Shown: positions 35,275 through 46,066, counted from the first letter of the stretch. The stretch is DNA of 64,000 nt from Oharaeibacter diazotrophicus (GCF_004362745.1 NZ_SNXY01000013.1:62001-126000), one strand, 5' to 3'. Made by a program: numbers and translations. Notes: generated from the letters alone by a model not told the origin.

Positions 35275-37464
35275 TCACGCCGCCAGTTCGCGGACGAAGG
35301 CGGCGACGCCCTCGCGCAGTTCGTGCACCTGGCCGGACATTTCGCGGGTGAGGCCGACGACCGCGTGGGCGGCCTTGTCGGTGCTGCCGATCGCGCCCTG
35401 GACGCCGCCGACGTTCTCGCTCACCGTCGAGGTGCCGCGCGCCGCCTCCTGGGCCGAGCGCGAGATCTCGCTGGTCGCCGCGCTCTGCTGCTCGACCGCG
35501 CCGGCCACCGAGGTGACGGCGTCGCGGATGTCGCCGACCACGGTGCGGATCGAGCCGATCGCGTTCACGGCCGATTCGGTCGCGAGCCGCATCGCCTCGA
35601 TCTGGCCGCCGATCTCGTCGGTGGCCTTGGCGGTCTGGTTGGCGAGCGCCTTGACTTCGTTGGCGACGACGGCGAAGCCCTTGCCGGCCTCGCCGGCGCG
35701 CGCCGCCTCGATGGTGGCGTTGAGCGCCAGGAGGTTGGTCTGCGCCGCGATGGTGCGGATGATGTCGACCACCGAGCCGATCCGGGTCGCCGTCTCCGAC
35801 AGCGAGGTGACGATGCCGTGGGTGGCGCCGGCGTGCTGGTCGGCGTCGCCGACGATGCGGCCGGAGCGCTGGATCAGCGAATTGATCTCGCCGATCGAGG
35901 CGAACAGCTCCTCGGCGGCCGAGGCGACGACCTGGACGCTGCCGCTGGCGGTCGAGGAGGCCGACATCGCCGCGTCGGTCTGCGCGGCCGAGCTCTGGGC
36001 CAGCGCGGCCATCTCCTCGGCCGAGCGGGCGAGCTCGCCGGTGCCGACGCCGACGCGGTCGACGAGGCCGCCCATCTTGGTCTCGAACTCGCGGGCGACC
36101 CGGCGCATCATCTCGCGCTGCTCGGCGGCGCGGCGCTCGCGCTCGACCTCGTCCTGGCGCGCCTTCTCGGCGGCGGCGGCCTCGGTCTGGCGACGGATCT
36201 CGTCGACGGCGCGGGCGATGTCGCCGATCTCGTCGCGGCGGCGGGCGCCCTCGATCTCGGCGACGGCGGTGCCGCGGGCCATGCTCTGGAGCGCGGCGGT
36301 CAGCTTGCCGATCGGGCCGGCGATGCCGCGGGCGACGAGGCCCATGCCGGCGACGGCGACCACGATCACCACCAGACCGACCAGCAGCGCGACGCTGGTG
36401 TCGCCGGAGGCGCGGGCGATCATGCTGTCGTGCAGGGCGGTCGCCTCGGCCATCACCACGGCCTGCGGCACCGCGAACACCACCGACCAGCTCTTGCCGG
36501 TGCGGCCGAGCGAGATCGGCGCGAACACCTTGAGGAGGTCGGTGGCTTCCTCGTGCTCGACGCTCTCGCGGGCGGCGGCGATCGTCGCCATGTCCTTTTC
36601 CCACGCTGCGCCGAGCGCCGCGATTCCGTTGCCGATCGCGTCGGGGCGGTCGCTCGAGGCGACGACGAGGCCGTCCTCGGTCACGATGGTGACGCTGCCC
36701 TTGCCGTCGTAGGTGGTCGCGTTGACGTCGCTGACCAGCTTCTGCACGAAGGAGAGGTCGAAGTCGGCGCCGGCGACGCCGATGAACCGGCCGCCGACCA
36801 GGATCGGCACCGACATGGTGGCGAGATGGACGGCCTTGCCCTGGACGATGTAGGGCAGCGGCGCCAGCACGCTCTCCTTGCCGGTCGCCTTCGGCCCGAG
36901 ATACCAGCCGCCCTTGACCAGCCCGTTCGGGTGGCGGGCGTCGCTGTCGTACTCGACCAGCGCCTGCAGGCCGATCTTGCCGCCGGCGTCGCGGGTCCAA
37001 TAGGGCAGGGACCGGCCGGTGGCGTCGGAACCGACGTCGGCGCGGCCGACGTAGCTCGCGTCGGCGCCGTCGAGCGCGTTCGGCTCGGCGGCGCTGTAGG
37101 TGCCGTTGAAGCGCGGGTTGTCCTTCAGCGTGGCGAGCAGCAGCGCGTTCAGCTGCTGGCGCCGCCGCTCCGGCGGGGTCGCCTCGGCACCGTCCGCGGC
37201 CATCACCGCCACGGCGTTGGCGGTGGCGCGCGCGGCCTGGAAAGCGGTGTCGACCTCGCTGCCGATCAGCCCGGCCTGCTCGGAGGCGAGCAGGCGCAGC
37301 CGCTCGCGGCCGTCGCGGTCGAGCAGGTCGTCGACCTTGCCCGAAACCTCCGCGTTGCTCGTCGTCGTCGAATAGACGTTGGCGCCGACCAGCGCCGCCG
37401 TGGTGAGCAGGAGGCAGACCGTCGACAACACGACGATGCGTGTCTTGATCGAGTGGAGATTCAT
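35275..37464 (-). CDS. Methyl-accepting chemotaxis protein with dCache sensor
   Basis: A 729-residue chemoreceptor. Order of parts: membrane helix 1 (about 9-30), a large periplasmic double-Cache sensor (about 35-365, with YWTRD and [13 protein letters not shown] segments typical of amine- or carboxylate-binding dCache domains), membrane helix 2 (about 372-395), HAMP, and the MCP signalling coil. The highly conserved tip [31 protein letters not shown] is intact. The C-terminus lacks the CheR-docking pentapeptide. The ligand is unknown. Confidence 0.9.
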   Translation of the reverse strand: MNLHSIKTRIVVLSTVCLLLTTAALVGANVYSTTTSNAEVSGKVDDLLDRDGRERLRLLASEQAGLIGSEVDTAFQAARATANAVAVMAADGAEATPPERRRQQLNALLLATLKDNPRFNGTYSAAEPNALDGADASYVGRADVGSDATGRSLPYWTRDAGGKIGLQALVEYDSDARHPNGLVKGGWYLGPKATGKESVLAPLPYIVQGKAVHLATMSVPILVGGRFIGVAGADFDLSFVQKLVSDVNATTYDGKGSVTIVTEDGLVVASSDRPDAIGNGIAALGAAWEKDMATIAAARESVEHEEATDLLKVFAPISLGRTGKSWSVVFAVPQAVVMAEATALHDSMIARASGDTSVALLVGLVVIVVAVAGMGLVARGIAGPIGKLTAALQSMARGTAVAEIEGARRRDEIGDIARAVDEIRRQTEAAAAEKARQDEVERERRAAEQREMMRRVAREFETKMGGLVDRVGVGTGELARSAEEMAALAQSSAAQTDAAMSASSTASGSVQVVASAAEELFASIGEINSLIQRSGRIVGDADQHAGATHGIVTSLSETATRIGSVVDIIRTIAAQTNLLALNATIEAARAGEAGKGFAVVANEVKALANQTAKATDEIGGQIEAMRLATESAVNAIGSIRTVVGDIRDAVTSVAGAVEQQSAATSEISRSAQEAARGTSTVSENVGGVQGAIGSTDKAAHAVVGLTREMSGQVHELREGVAAFVRELAA

Positions 37465-37790
37465 GGGCAGACCTCGAATTACTGAAGATTCTTGTTTGTT
37501 CCTGCAGCCATGATCGCCGTGCGGCGGCTTAACGAGCGCTTAATCCGAGGTCTGTGCTTTAGGAGGAGCGGACGGGTGCGTAGCTGAAAGTCGATGTAAT
37601 CTGTTTCACGCGGCCATATGATAGACCAATAGGTGCATCGAAGGTTGCCGCCCCCTACGGATACAGTTGCAATTCGGATCGCCCCGCCACCTTCGGCAGG
37701 TGCGCATCCGCGAAAACGAAACGGCCCGCCGGGGGGCGGGCCGTCCGGTCCGGGGCAAGGGGCCCCGGCGATGGCATCGACGTCGGGCCG
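37465..37790. other. Gap between two chemoreceptor genes
   Basis: No gene is seen in these 326 bases. The left part is AT-richer and probably holds the promoter of the dCache receptor; the right part holds the terminator of the second receptor. Confidence 0.55.
37710..37744 (-). terminator. Intrinsic terminator of the second chemoreceptor gene
   Basis: ACGGCCCGCC (37721-37730) and GGCGGGCCGT (37735-37744) form a perfect 10-bp stem with a 4-base loop. On the minus strand it is followed by TTTCGTTTTCG, a good T-rich tail. Confidence 0.75.
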
Positions 37791-39485
37791 TCACGCGGCC
37801 CTGAGGCCCTCGACGAAGTCGGCGACCTCCTGCTGCAGGACGCGCGACTGGTCGGACAGCTTGCCGGAGAGGCCCATCAGCTGGGTCGAGGCGGTGCCGG
37901 TCATCTCCGCCGCGGTACCGACGCCGGCGATGTTGCCGGTGACGTCGGTGGTGCCGGTCGCCGCGCGCTGGGTGTTCGACGCGATTTCCTCGGTCGCCGC
38001 GCCCTGCTCCTCGACCGCGCCGGCGATCGCCGACGCCGACTGCTGGATCGAGCCGATCGTGCGGACGATCCGCGAGATCGAGTCCACCGTCGTGCCGGTC
38101 GCCGTCTGGATCTCGCCGATCTTGCGGCCGATCTCCTCCGTCGCCTTGGCGGTCTGGTTGGCGAGTTCCTTGACTTCCGCCGCGACGACCGCGAAGCCGC
38201 GGCCGGCCTCGCCGGCCCGCGCCGCCTCGATGGTGGCGTTGAGGGCCAGCAGGTTGGTCTGGGCGGCGATGTTGGAGATCAGCTCGACCACTTCGCCGAT
38301 CTGCTGCGCCGAATGGGCGAGGGCCTGGACGTTCTGGGTGCTGGCCTCGGCCTCGCGGGCCGCCGCGCTCGCCACCTCGGCGGACTGGCTGACCTGTTTG
38401 GAGATCTCGCGGATCGAGGCGGAGAGTTCCTCGGCGCCGGCCGCGACGGTCTGGACGTTGGTGGAGGCCTCCTCGGCGGCGCCGGCGACGGCCTGGGCCT
38501 GCCGGGACGTCTCCTCGGCGGTGGCCGAGAGGTTGCGGGCGGCGTCGGCGACCTCGGTGGAGGACTTGGCGAAGCCGTCGGCGAGCTTCTCCATGCGGCC
38601 GACGAAGCGCTCGGCGAGTTCGGCCCGGCGGCGCACCAGCGCCTCCTCGGCCGCCTTGGCGGCCTCCTGTGCGACGCGGGCCTCTTCGGCGGCGGCGAGG
38701 CTCTGGCGGAACGCCTCCAGGCTGCCGGCGATGGCGCCGACCTCGTCCTTGCGGCCGAGGCCGGGCACGGTCACCGCGTAGTCGCCGCGCTGCATCGTGC
38801 CCATGGTGGCGATGATGCCGGCGAGCGGCCGCGTCACGGTCGCGCGCAGCAGCAGCATGGCGACGGCGAGGATCGCGATCACCATGGCGACGATGCCGCC
38901 GACGGTCAGCCAGGTCGTGCTGTCGGCCGTGGCGCCGTTCGCGGCCGCCTCGGCGTCGCGCTGGGCGATCAGGTCGTCGTTGAAGGCGATCAGCCGCGCC
39001 TGCAGCGCGTCGATCAACGGCCGGCAGTCGGTGCCCATCTTCGCGAGCGCCGTGGCGTTGTCGGCGGCGTTGGTCGACTGGGCTTGCTTGACCACCGCGC
39101 CGCAAGCGCCGGCCATGGCGTCCGCGAGGCCCTTGCTGCCGAACTCGAAATCGGCCCGCTTCTCCGGCATCGCCGTGGCCGCCTTGGCGAAATTGGCATC
39201 GAAGGCGGCGAGCGCGTCGGTGCGCTTCTTCTCCGCCGCCGCGTTCTCCGCATCGGTGGTCGCCGAGGCGTTCCAGTAGATCGACCCGATGACGTCTGAA
39301 AGGTTGCGGTTTGCCCGCGCGACGTAGAGCGTCGCATTGGCCGGCCCGTTCATGAGGTCCGTGTAGGACTGGTCGATGCCCTGCATGGCGTAGCCGGCGA
39401 CGCCTGCGCCGGCCGACGCGCCGACGCCGAGCACCAGCAACAGCGACGCCACTTTCGTCATCAAGGACCAATTGGAGAACGACAT
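37791..39485 (-). CDS. Methyl-accepting chemotaxis protein with helical sensor
   Basis: A 564-residue chemoreceptor. Membrane helix 1 is near residues 9-32, followed by a mostly helical periplasmic domain (about 33-190) that resembles the four-helix-bundle type, with a Cys at GACGAV and another at TDCRPL that could form a disulfide. Membrane helix 2 (about 192-215), HAMP and a full MCP signalling domain with [31 protein letters not shown] follow. GGAGGGG precedes the ATG at 39485; upstream in-frame starts lack such a site. There is no C-terminal pentapeptide. Confidence 0.88.
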   Translation of the reverse strand: MSFSNWSLMTKVASLLLVLGVGASAGAGVAGYAMQGIDQSYTDLMNGPANATLYVARANRNLSDVIGSIYWNASATTDAENAAAEKKRTDALAAFDANFAKAATAMPEKRADFEFGSKGLADAMAGACGAVVKQAQSTNAADNATALAKMGTDCRPLIDALQARLIAFNDDLIAQRDAEAAANGATADSTTWLTVGGIVAMVIAILAVAMLLLRATVTRPLAGIIATMGTMQRGDYAVTVPGLGRKDEVGAIAGSLEAFRQSLAAAEEARVAQEAAKAAEEALVRRRAELAERFVGRMEKLADGFAKSSTEVADAARNLSATAEETSRQAQAVAGAAEEASTNVQTVAAGAEELSASIREISKQVSQSAEVASAAAREAEASTQNVQALAHSAQQIGEVVELISNIAAQTNLLALNATIEAARAGEAGRGFAVVAAEVKELANQTAKATEEIGRKIGEIQTATGTTVDSISRIVRTIGSIQQSASAIAGAVEEQGAATEEIASNTQRAATGTTDVTGNIAGVGTAAEMTGTASTQLMGLSGKLSDQSRVLQQEVADFVEGLRAA

Positions 39486-39708
39486 CTGCCCCTCCGTGTC
39501 ACGGCCGTCGCCCCGGCGGCCGAAGCCTGAGAAAAATACCAGTCCACCTTCTCCCATTGTGGTTAATGCAGTACTAATGGAGGAGAACATAGGAGGTATT
39601 ACGCAGAGATCCGCAGAGATTTCGTATCTATACATGCGCATCTTTGCATGCGTTGAGGGCGGCGAAACCATCCCGTTGCGCGAGCAGAAGGCCTATCGGC
39701 GCCGTACT

Positions 39709-41709
39709 TCACGCGCCTGCGCCGAGATCGCTCCAGAGCCGGCGAAGATCCGCGAGCGTGAAGGGCTTCTCGACCAGGGTCACGCCGTCCGCGAGCCCCG
39801 CCGCCGAGACCTCGCCGGCAGCCGAGACTGTGTCGCCGGTGACGAGCACGAGCCGTGCTCCCGCGGCGGCACCTTCCGCGAGGAGGGTCCGGAACAGGCC
39901 GATGCCGCCGCCGCCGGGCATGCGCAGGTCGGAGAAGACGACGGCGAAGTGCCGCGCGCGGGCGAGTGCGAGGCCCTCGGCCACCGAGGTCGCCACGGTG
40001 GTCGTGGCGCCGAAGATCTCGAGGATCTCGGCGAGGGTGCCGGCGACGTCGGCCTCGTCGTCGACGATCAGCACGCGGACCGGCCCGGCGGGGGCGGGCG
40101 CCGGCGCGGCGGCGCGTTCCGGCAGCGGCAGCGACAACACGAAGCGGGCGCCGCCGCCGGCGATCGCCTCGTGGGCGAGCCCGCCGCCGTGGGCGAGCGC
40201 GACGTTGCGCGACACCGACAGGCCGATGCCGGTGCCGGCGCCGACCGGCTTGGTGGTGAAGTAGGGCTCGAAGATCTTCTCGACGATCGCCGCCGCGACG
40301 CCCGGTCCGTTGTCCTCGACGGCGATCTCGGCGTTTGCGCCGGCCCGGCGCGAGGCGACGCGGATCCGGCGCGGGTCCGGCGCCGTCGCCATGGCGTGCT
40401 GGGCGTTGAGGATCAGGTTCGCGACCACCTGGGTGACCTGATCCGAGTCGGCCGAGACGTCGGAGAGGTCGCCGCAGAGGTCGACCTCGACCGCGATGCC
40501 GGCGGCGCGGGTGCCGTAGGCGGTCATCTCGACGGCGCCGCGCACGCATTCGTCGAGATCGACGGTGCGCCGGCTCGGCGTCGAGCGCTTGGCCATCGCC
40601 AGGAAGCCCTTGACGATGCGGCTGCAGCGGTCGGCGGCCGAACGGATCTTGGCGACGCGCTCGGCGAAGGGCGTGCCGGCGACCTTGCCCTCGAGCAGGG
40701 TCGTCTGCGCCACCACCACCGCCAGCGGGTTGTTGAGCTCGTGGGCGACGCCGGCGAGCAGCGAGCCGAGCGCCGCGTCCTTTTCGGCGGCGTGCAGGCG
40801 CTCGCGCTGGCGGGCGATCTCGGCCTCGGCCGCGCGCCGGCTGGAGAGGTCGTGCAGGTTGGCGGCGATGACGCGGCGGTCGCCGACCCGCATCTCGCGC
40901 AGCGTCAACTCGACCGCGCGCGGCTCGCCGTCGGCGCCCTGGACCACAGCCTCGACCGGCTCTGCGCCGGCGATCGCCGGGCGCACCGCGCCGTCGGTAC
41001 CACGCTTCAGGACCGGTCCACCGTCCGGCAGGGCGACGAGGGCGGCGACGTCGCGCGCCGTCAGGGCGGCGCGGTCGACGCCGAGCATCCGGACCGCCGC
41101 GGCGTTGACGTCGGCGACGGCGCCGGTCTCGTCGAGCACCAGGACAGCGTCGGCCGCGGCGTCCATGATGGCGCGGCGCACCGTCTCGCTGGCCGCCATG
41201 GCGCTCGCCGCCATTTCGATGGCGTCGCCGAACAGGCGGGCGGTGGTGCGCAGGACGCTCGCCTCGGCCTCGCTCCAGCTCCGCTCGCCGGCGCTGGCGA
41301 CCAGCACCGTGCCCCAGGCCCGGCCCGAGACGAAGATCGGCGCCGCGAGCGCGCCGGCGATGCCGAGGGCGCGGAAATCGGCGGCGAGCCGGACGTCGGT
41401 CGCGGCGGTCAGCACGGTCGAGACGACCGCCGACGGCGGCCGTCCCGCGGTGATGCGGGCCGGGGCGACCGAGCACCACGCCGGTGCCGCCGGATCGGCG
41501 CACCATTCGCCGACGCAGGTCTCGGCATAGCCGCCCTCGCCGGTCTCGGCGACGGTCAGCAGCACGGCGCGCTCGGCGGACAGGCCGGGGCCGAGGGTCG
41601 CCAGCACCGGCGGCGCCGTCTCGGTCCAGCTCCACGAGGTCTGGAACAGCACCAGCACGCGCTCGACCAGCGCCACCAGCCCATCGGGATCGCCGGCGCT
41701 CGCCGTCAC
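39709..41709 (-). CDS. Hybrid histidine kinase with GAF, PAS and receiver domains
   Basis: A 666-residue soluble hybrid kinase. Parts in order: a GAF-like sensor (about 20-165), a PAS domain (about 170-285), HisKA with the H-box GVAHELNNPLA (His323), HATPase_c with DNGPGV and TGIGLSVSR, and a C-terminal receiver with VDDEAD and phospho-acceptor Asp594 in SDLRMPGGGG. The GTG start overlaps the stop of the membrane kinase gene by four bases. Kinase core and receiver are close relatives of the upstream kinase, so the two arose by duplication. Confidence 0.88.
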   Translation of the reverse strand: MTASAGDPDGLVALVERVLVLFQTSWSWTETAPPVLATLGPGLSAERAVLLTVAETGEGGYAETCVGEWCADPAAPAWCSVAPARITAGRPPSAVVSTVLTAATDVRLAADFRALGIAGALAAPIFVSGRAWGTVLVASAGERSWSEAEASVLRTTARLFGDAIEMAASAMAASETVRRAIMDAAADAVLVLDETGAVADVNAAAVRMLGVDRAALTARDVAALVALPDGGPVLKRGTDGAVRPAIAGAEPVEAVVQGADGEPRAVELTLREMRVGDRRVIAANLHDLSSRRAAEAEIARQRERLHAAEKDAALGSLLAGVAHELNNPLAVVVAQTTLLEGKVAGTPFAERVAKIRSAADRCSRIVKGFLAMAKRSTPSRRTVDLDECVRGAVEMTAYGTRAAGIAVEVDLCGDLSDVSADSDQVTQVVANLILNAQHAMATAPDPRRIRVASRRAGANAEIAVEDNGPGVAAAIVEKIFEPYFTTKPVGAGTGIGLSVSRNVALAHGGGLAHEAIAGGGARFVLSLPLPERAAAPAPAPAGPVRVLIVDDEADVAGTLAEILEIFGATTTVATSVAEGLALARARHFAVVFSDLRMPGGGGIGLFRTLLAEGAAAGARLVLVTGDTVSAAGEVSAAGLADGVTLVEKPFTLADLRRLWSDLGAGA

Positions 41710-44501
41710 GACGGCGCCCCCGCGTCGGCGACTTCGGCGAGGAGGGCGCGGATCGCCGGCCGGTCGAACGGCTTCTCCAGGATGCGCACCGGGCGTCCCG
41801 CAGCGGCGCCGCGCAACGTCTCGGGGCCGGCCACCATGTCGCCGGTGACGAAGACGAAGCGTTCGGCGAGCGCCGGGTCGCGCCGGGCCACCTCGGTCCA
41901 GAACGCGGTGCCACCGCCGCCGGGCATCCGGAGGTCGCAGAACACCACCTCGAAACGGCGGCCGGCGATCGCGGCGAGGCCGTCGGCGATCGAGTGCGCC
42001 ATGGTGACGGCGCAGCCGTCGAGTTCGAGGAAGTCGGCGAGGGACTCGGCGACCTCGTGCTCGTCGTCGACCACCAGCACGGGTCGGCGGCCGTCGGACG
42101 CCGCCGCGGTCGCGGCCGCCGCGTCCGGCGCCGCGAGCGTGCCCGTCGCCGCCGGCAGCAGGATGCGGAAGCGGGCACCGCCGCCCGGCCGTTCGCCGGC
42201 CTCGATCCGGCCGCCGTGGGCCTCGACGATGCTGCGGCAGACCGCGAGGCCGATGCCGGTGCCGACGCCGACCGGCTTGGTCGTGAAGAAGGCCTCGAAG
42301 ATCCGGCCGCGCACCGCCTCGGGGATGCCCGGGCCGTTGTCGGCGATCTCGATCTCGACCGTGCCGTCGCCGCGGCCGACCGACACCCAGATCCGGCGTT
42401 CGCCGGTGCGGTCGCCGAAGGCCTGCTGGGCGTTGACCACCATGTTGATCACGACCTGGCCGAGCTGGTCGGAATCGGCCTCCACCGCCGGCAGGTCGGC
42501 CGGCAGGCGCGTCTCGACCGTGACGCCGTTCGATCTCAACCCGTAGGCGAGGATGTCGAGCGCCGCCGTCACGATGGCGCGGACGTCGACGCTGGAGCGC
42601 TGCGGCGCCTGCTTGCGCGCCATCGCCAGGAAGGTGCGCACGATCCGGCCGCAGCGGTCGGCGGCGGCGCGGATCTTGGTGGCGCGGGCGCGGATCGGCG
42701 GGTCGGAGGCGAGTTCCTCCAGCAGCGAGGTCTGCGCGGTGACGATCGCCAGCGGGTTGTTGAGCTCGTGGGCGAGGCCGGCGAGCAGCGAGCCCATCGC
42801 CGTCAGCTTTTCGGCCTGATGCAGCTTCTCCCGCTGGTCCGCGAGCGCGGCGGCGACCGCGCGCTGTTCGGTGAGGTCGCGCACATAGGCGGCGTAGGCG
42901 ACGTCGCCGGCGCCGGCGAGGGCGTGGATCTGCAGCTCCACCGGGAAGATCCGCCCGGAGGCGTGCAGGGCCTGGAGCTCGACGCGGCGGCCGAGCACGT
43001 GCGACTGGCGGGTCCGGCCGAAACGCGCCATGCCGGCCTCGTGGGCCTCGCGCAGCGCGTGCGGCACGATCAGCCCACCGATCGGTTTGCCGACCGCGTC
43101 GGCGCGGGGAATGCCGAACATCGCCTCCGCCGCGGGGTTGAAGTCGACGACGCGGCCGGCGGCGTCGGTGGTGACGACGGCGTCGAGGGCGACGTCGATC
43201 ACGGCGGCCGACTTCGATTCGGCGCGGTGCAGGCTGTCGAGCGTCGCGCGCTGCTCGGCGAACAGGGCGAGCACCCGGTCGATCCACGGCTTCCACGCCG
43301 GCGGCACCGCCGCCACCTCGGCGCGCTCGCCGCGGGCCTGGCTCTCGATGGTGGCGACCAGCCCGATCGCCGGGGCGACGAAGCGTCGGCCGATCGCGGC
43401 GAAGGCGAGGCCGAGCGTGGCGGCGAGCAGCACCAGGTAGAGGCAGTAGGGCAGCACGCCGAAGGCGGCGTCGCCGAGGACCACGCCGGCCGGCACCAGC
43501 GTCACCGCGGTCCAGGGCGTGCCGGCGACCTTGACCGCCGAGGCGTAGGTGTCGCCGTGGCGGACGAAACGGCCGAGCGGGATCGCGTCGAGCGCGGCGG
43601 GCAGGAGATCGGCGGCGGGCGTGATCCGGTCGGCGGTGGCCGCGACCCGGTCGGTGTCGGCGACCACCGAGCCGCTCTGGTCGACGACGACGATGCCGAG
43701 GTCCGGCATCGACGGCGCCAGCAGCCGGTCGGACAGGGCGCTGAGGAGCACGTCGGTGCCGACCATGCCGCGGAAGGCGCCGCCGACCACCACGGGGGCG
43801 TTGTGCGACACCATCAGGCCGGCGTTGCCGGCGTCGAAATAGACCGGCACCCAGACCGCGGCGGAGGCCCGGTTCTCGGCCGGCGTGACCATGCGGTAGA
43901 CGTCGTAGCCGAAGTAGCCGTCGAAGACGTCGATGATCGGAACGTCGCGCGGCCCGTTGGCGGCGATGTCCATCCACGGATAGATCGCGACCATGTCGCG
44001 GGCTTCCGAGAAGAAGTAGCTCCATTTCAGGAAGGCGTTGCCGCCGTGGACGGCGCCGGAGGCGACGAAGAGGTCGAAGGCGGCGTCGGCCTCGGCGGCG
44101 AAGCCGGCGCGTCCGTGGGCGCGGCTCGGCACCACGGTCAGCGTGCCGAGCCGGTGCGCGTCGGCGGCCTTCGGCGCGCCGAGCAGGTCGACCGGTGCCG
44201 CCTCGGTGCGCAGCGCCACCGCGCCGGGGCGCGGGTCGCGCGGGGGCGCGCCGGCGCCGAGCGAGCGCTCCATCGCCGCGCGCAGGCCGTCGACGTGGGC
44301 GTCGGCGATCCGCACCACGGTCTCGATCGCCGACAGCCGCTCGCGGGCGATGGTGGCGGAGAGCTCGAGGTCGCGCGCGACCTGGTTCTCGAACTCGCGC
44401 GCGATCAGCAGCGCCAGGATCACCACCACCGTGGCGCCGACCAGCGTGACGAGGCGGCGGTAGCGGCTCGACAGCCGCCCGGCTTCAGCTTCCGGTGCCA
44501 T
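41706..44501 (-). CDS. Membrane hybrid histidine kinase with Cache and PAS domains
   Basis: A 931-residue sensor kinase. Membrane helix 1 is near 17-36, a large periplasmic double-Cache-like sensor covers about 40-345, and membrane helix 2 lies near 350-370. Then come a PAS domain (about 440-550), HisKA with GLAHELNNPLA (His578), HATPase_c with DNGPGIPE and GIGLAVCRSI, and a receiver with VDDEHE and phospho-acceptor Asp856 in CDLRMPGGGG. It overlaps the response regulator gene by 17 bases and the second kinase by four, so all three are one operon. Confidence 0.9.
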   Translation of the reverse strand: MAPEAEAGRLSSRYRRLVTLVGATVVVILALLIAREFENQVARDLELSATIARERLSAIETVVRIADAHVDGLRAAMERSLGAGAPPRDPRPGAVALRTEAAPVDLLGAPKAADAHRLGTLTVVPSRAHGRAGFAAEADAAFDLFVASGAVHGGNAFLKWSYFFSEARDMVAIYPWMDIAANGPRDVPIIDVFDGYFGYDVYRMVTPAENRASAAVWVPVYFDAGNAGLMVSHNAPVVVGGAFRGMVGTDVLLSALSDRLLAPSMPDLGIVVVDQSGSVVADTDRVAATADRITPAADLLPAALDAIPLGRFVRHGDTYASAVKVAGTPWTAVTLVPAGVVLGDAAFGVLPYCLYLVLLAATLGLAFAAIGRRFVAPAIGLVATIESQARGERAEVAAVPPAWKPWIDRVLALFAEQRATLDSLHRAESKSAAVIDVALDAVVTTDAAGRVVDFNPAAEAMFGIPRADAVGKPIGGLIVPHALREAHEAGMARFGRTRQSHVLGRRVELQALHASGRIFPVELQIHALAGAGDVAYAAYVRDLTEQRAVAAALADQREKLHQAEKLTAMGSLLAGLAHELNNPLAIVTAQTSLLEELASDPPIRARATKIRAAADRCGRIVRTFLAMARKQAPQRSSVDVRAIVTAALDILAYGLRSNGVTVETRLPADLPAVEADSDQLGQVVINMVVNAQQAFGDRTGERRIWVSVGRGDGTVEIEIADNGPGIPEAVRGRIFEAFFTTKPVGVGTGIGLAVCRSIVEAHGGRIEAGERPGGGARFRILLPAATGTLAAPDAAAATAAASDGRRPVLVVDDEHEVAESLADFLELDGCAVTMAHSIADGLAAIAGRRFEVVFCDLRMPGGGGTAFWTEVARRDPALAERFVFVTGDMVAGPETLRGAAAGRPVRILEKPFDRPAIRALLAEVADAGAPS

Positions 44502-45267
44502 CGAGACGATATCCCTCTCCCCGCACGGTCCGGATCGGCTGGTCGCCGGCCGGCCCGTGCTCGAGCTTCTTGCGCAGCCGCATCACCGCGATGTCGATGG
44601 CGCGGCCGTCGCCGCGGGCGCCGACCAACTCCGCCAGCGCCGTGCGCGACAGCACCCGGCCGGGACGCTCGGCGAAGATGCGCACCAGCGCGAGTTCGGT
44701 CTGGGTCAGGTGCACCTCTGCGCCGGCGGGGTCGACGAGGCGCAGGCCGCGCGGATCGAGCCGGAAGGCGCCGACCGGCAGCATCGCCGGGGCGGCCGGG
44801 GCGAGCACCGGCGCCGGATCGAGCGGCGCGGGCGCGCGGGCGATCCGGCGGACGACGCTGCGCACGCGGGCGAGCAGCTCTCGGAGCTCGTAGGGCTTGA
44901 CGACATAGTCGTCGGCGCCGAGCTCGAGCCCGACGACGCGGTCGAGCGGCTGGCCGGCGGCCGTCGCCATGATGATGCCGGCGGGGGTTTCCCGGCGCAA
45001 CCAGCGGCAGAGTGCGAGGCCGGTCTCGCCGGGCAGTGCGATGTCGAGCACCACGACGGCCGGCATCCGCGCCGCCACCGCGGCGCGCATGGCGGCACCG
45101 TCCGACACCCCGTGGGCGTCGAACTCCATCTCGCCGAGATACTCGACCACCGCGTCGCGCAGGTCGATCTCGTCCTCGACGACGAGAACCAGCGGATTGC
45201 CCACGACCTCCCCCGAACCGGTCCGCACCCCAGGCGGGTTCCCCGACGGACCACGAGCGCCTACCAT
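44485..45267 (-). CDS. OmpR-family response regulator
   Basis: Up to 260 residues. The receiver domain is complete: acidic pair in VVEDEID, phospho-acceptor Asp in VVLDIALPG and the Lys in VVKPYEL. A winged-helix output domain with LTQTELALVRIFAERPGRVLSRTAL and IRTVRGEGYRL follows. ATG at 45267 gives an unusual 22-residue extension and leaves only 32 bases to the divergent gene; GTG at 45204, just before the receiver, is a real alternative and leaves room for promoters. It is the first gene of the kinase operon and the obvious DNA-binding partner of the two kinases. Confidence 0.87.
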   Translation of the reverse strand: MVGARGPSGNPPGVRTGSGEVVGNPLVLVVEDEIDLRDAVVEYLGEMEFDAHGVSDGAAMRAAVAARMPAVVVLDIALPGETGLALCRWLRRETPAGIIMATAAGQPLDRVVGLELGADDYVVKPYELRELLARVRSVVRRIARAPAPLDPAPVLAPAAPAMLPVGAFRLDPRGLRLVDPAGAEVHLTQTELALVRIFAERPGRVLSRTALAELVGARGDGRAIDIAVMRLRKKLEHGPAGDQPIRTVRGEGYRLDGTGS

Positions 45268-45299
45268 ACTGAAAAACCCTCACGAAGCGAGCCTCTGGC

Positions 45300-46040
45300 G
45301 TGAACCGAACCAGCCGATCCGGCCGCCGGCCCCGCGTTTTCCTCGCGCTCGCGGACGTCGAGGTCGCGGCGGCCCTCGCCGACCATCTCGACCGTTCCGG
45401 TTTCGACGTCCGCATCGCCCCGAACGGCGGCGCGACGCCGGACGCGGTTACGGTCTGGGGGGCGGACGCCGCGGTGATCGACCTAGACCGGGTCGACGTC
45501 GCCGGCCTCGCCCTCGCCGAGGACGTCCTGCACGGCGCCGCCCCCGGCGCCGCCCCGGTCGTCGTGCTGGTCGCCGCCGCCGGCGACACGGTCGGGCGCA
45601 TCGTCGGGCTCGAGATCGGCGCCGACGACGTCGTGACGCGGCCGGTGTCGCCACGCGAACTGACCGCCCGTCTGCGCGCACTGCTCGGTCGCGTCGGCCG
45701 GCCGACCGGGCGCGGCCGCGTCGTCCGGATCGGCGGCGTCGGCGTCGACGTCGACCTGCAGACCATCGTCGCGGCAAACGGCGAGGAGCGGCCGCTGGCC
45801 CCGTCCGAGTTCGCGCTGCTGAAGTGCTTCCTCGACGCGCCCACCCGGGTCTTCACCCGCGACGAACTGATCGAGCGCGCGCCCGCCAGCGACGACGACG
45901 TGATGGACCGGGCGATCGACCGCCGCATCGCGCGGCTGCGCCGCAAGCTCGAGGGGCCGGACGGCGATCCCCTGGTGGAGGCGGTGCGGGGCGAGGGCTA
46001 CCGGCTCACCCGCCACGCGCTGGCGCAGCTGTCGGGCTGA
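45300..46040 (+). CDS. Atypical OmpR-family response regulator
   Basis: A 246-residue protein with receiver and winged-helix domains. The winged helix is standard (LAPSEFALLKCFLDAPTRVFTRDEL, ending EAVRGEGYRLT), but the receiver is degenerate: the acidic pocket reads LADVE instead of a double Asp, the conserved Thr/Ser is Ala in VLVAAAG, and the conserved Lys is Arg114 in TRPVSP. Asp61 aligns with the phosphorylation site. It may work without phosphorylation or by dimerisation only. It is divergent from the typical regulator and upstream of a small secreted protein. Confidence 0.82.
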   Translation: MNRTSRSGRRPRVFLALADVEVAAALADHLDRSGFDVRIAPNGGATPDAVTVWGADAAVIDLDRVDVAGLALAEDVLHGAAPGAAPVVVLVAAAGDTVGRIVGLEIGADDVVTRPVSPRELTARLRALLGRVGRPTGRGRVVRIGGVGVDVDLQTIVAANGEERPLAPSEFALLKCFLDAPTRVFTRDELIERAPASDDDVMDRAIDRRIARLRRKLEGPDGDPLVEAVRGEGYRLTRHALAQLSG

Positions 46041-46049
46041 CGCGGCCTC

Positions 46050-46066
46050 TGTAACGAATGTAACGA
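46050..46066. promoter_or_regulatory. Tandem TGTAACGA boxes
   Basis: TGTAACGA occurs twice, at 46050-46057 and 46059-46066, ten bases after the atypical regulator's stop and 150 bases upstream of the secreted-protein gene. Tandem direct repeats are the usual target form of OmpR/PhoB-type regulators. Confidence 0.45.

Noticed and set aside
35095-37485. Open frame of about 800 codons on the plus strand over the chemoreceptor
   Set aside because: Antisense shadow of the dCache chemoreceptor, with no family motif and biased composition.
39709-44025. Single 1438-codon frame suggesting one giant fused kinase
   Set aside because: The upstream part is out of frame with the real membrane kinase, which has all its motifs in another frame. 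The true gene begins at the GTG at 41709 that overlaps the upstream stop.
41484-44900. Plus-strand frame of over 1100 codons opposite the kinases
   Set aside because: Antisense shadow; no recognisable domain.
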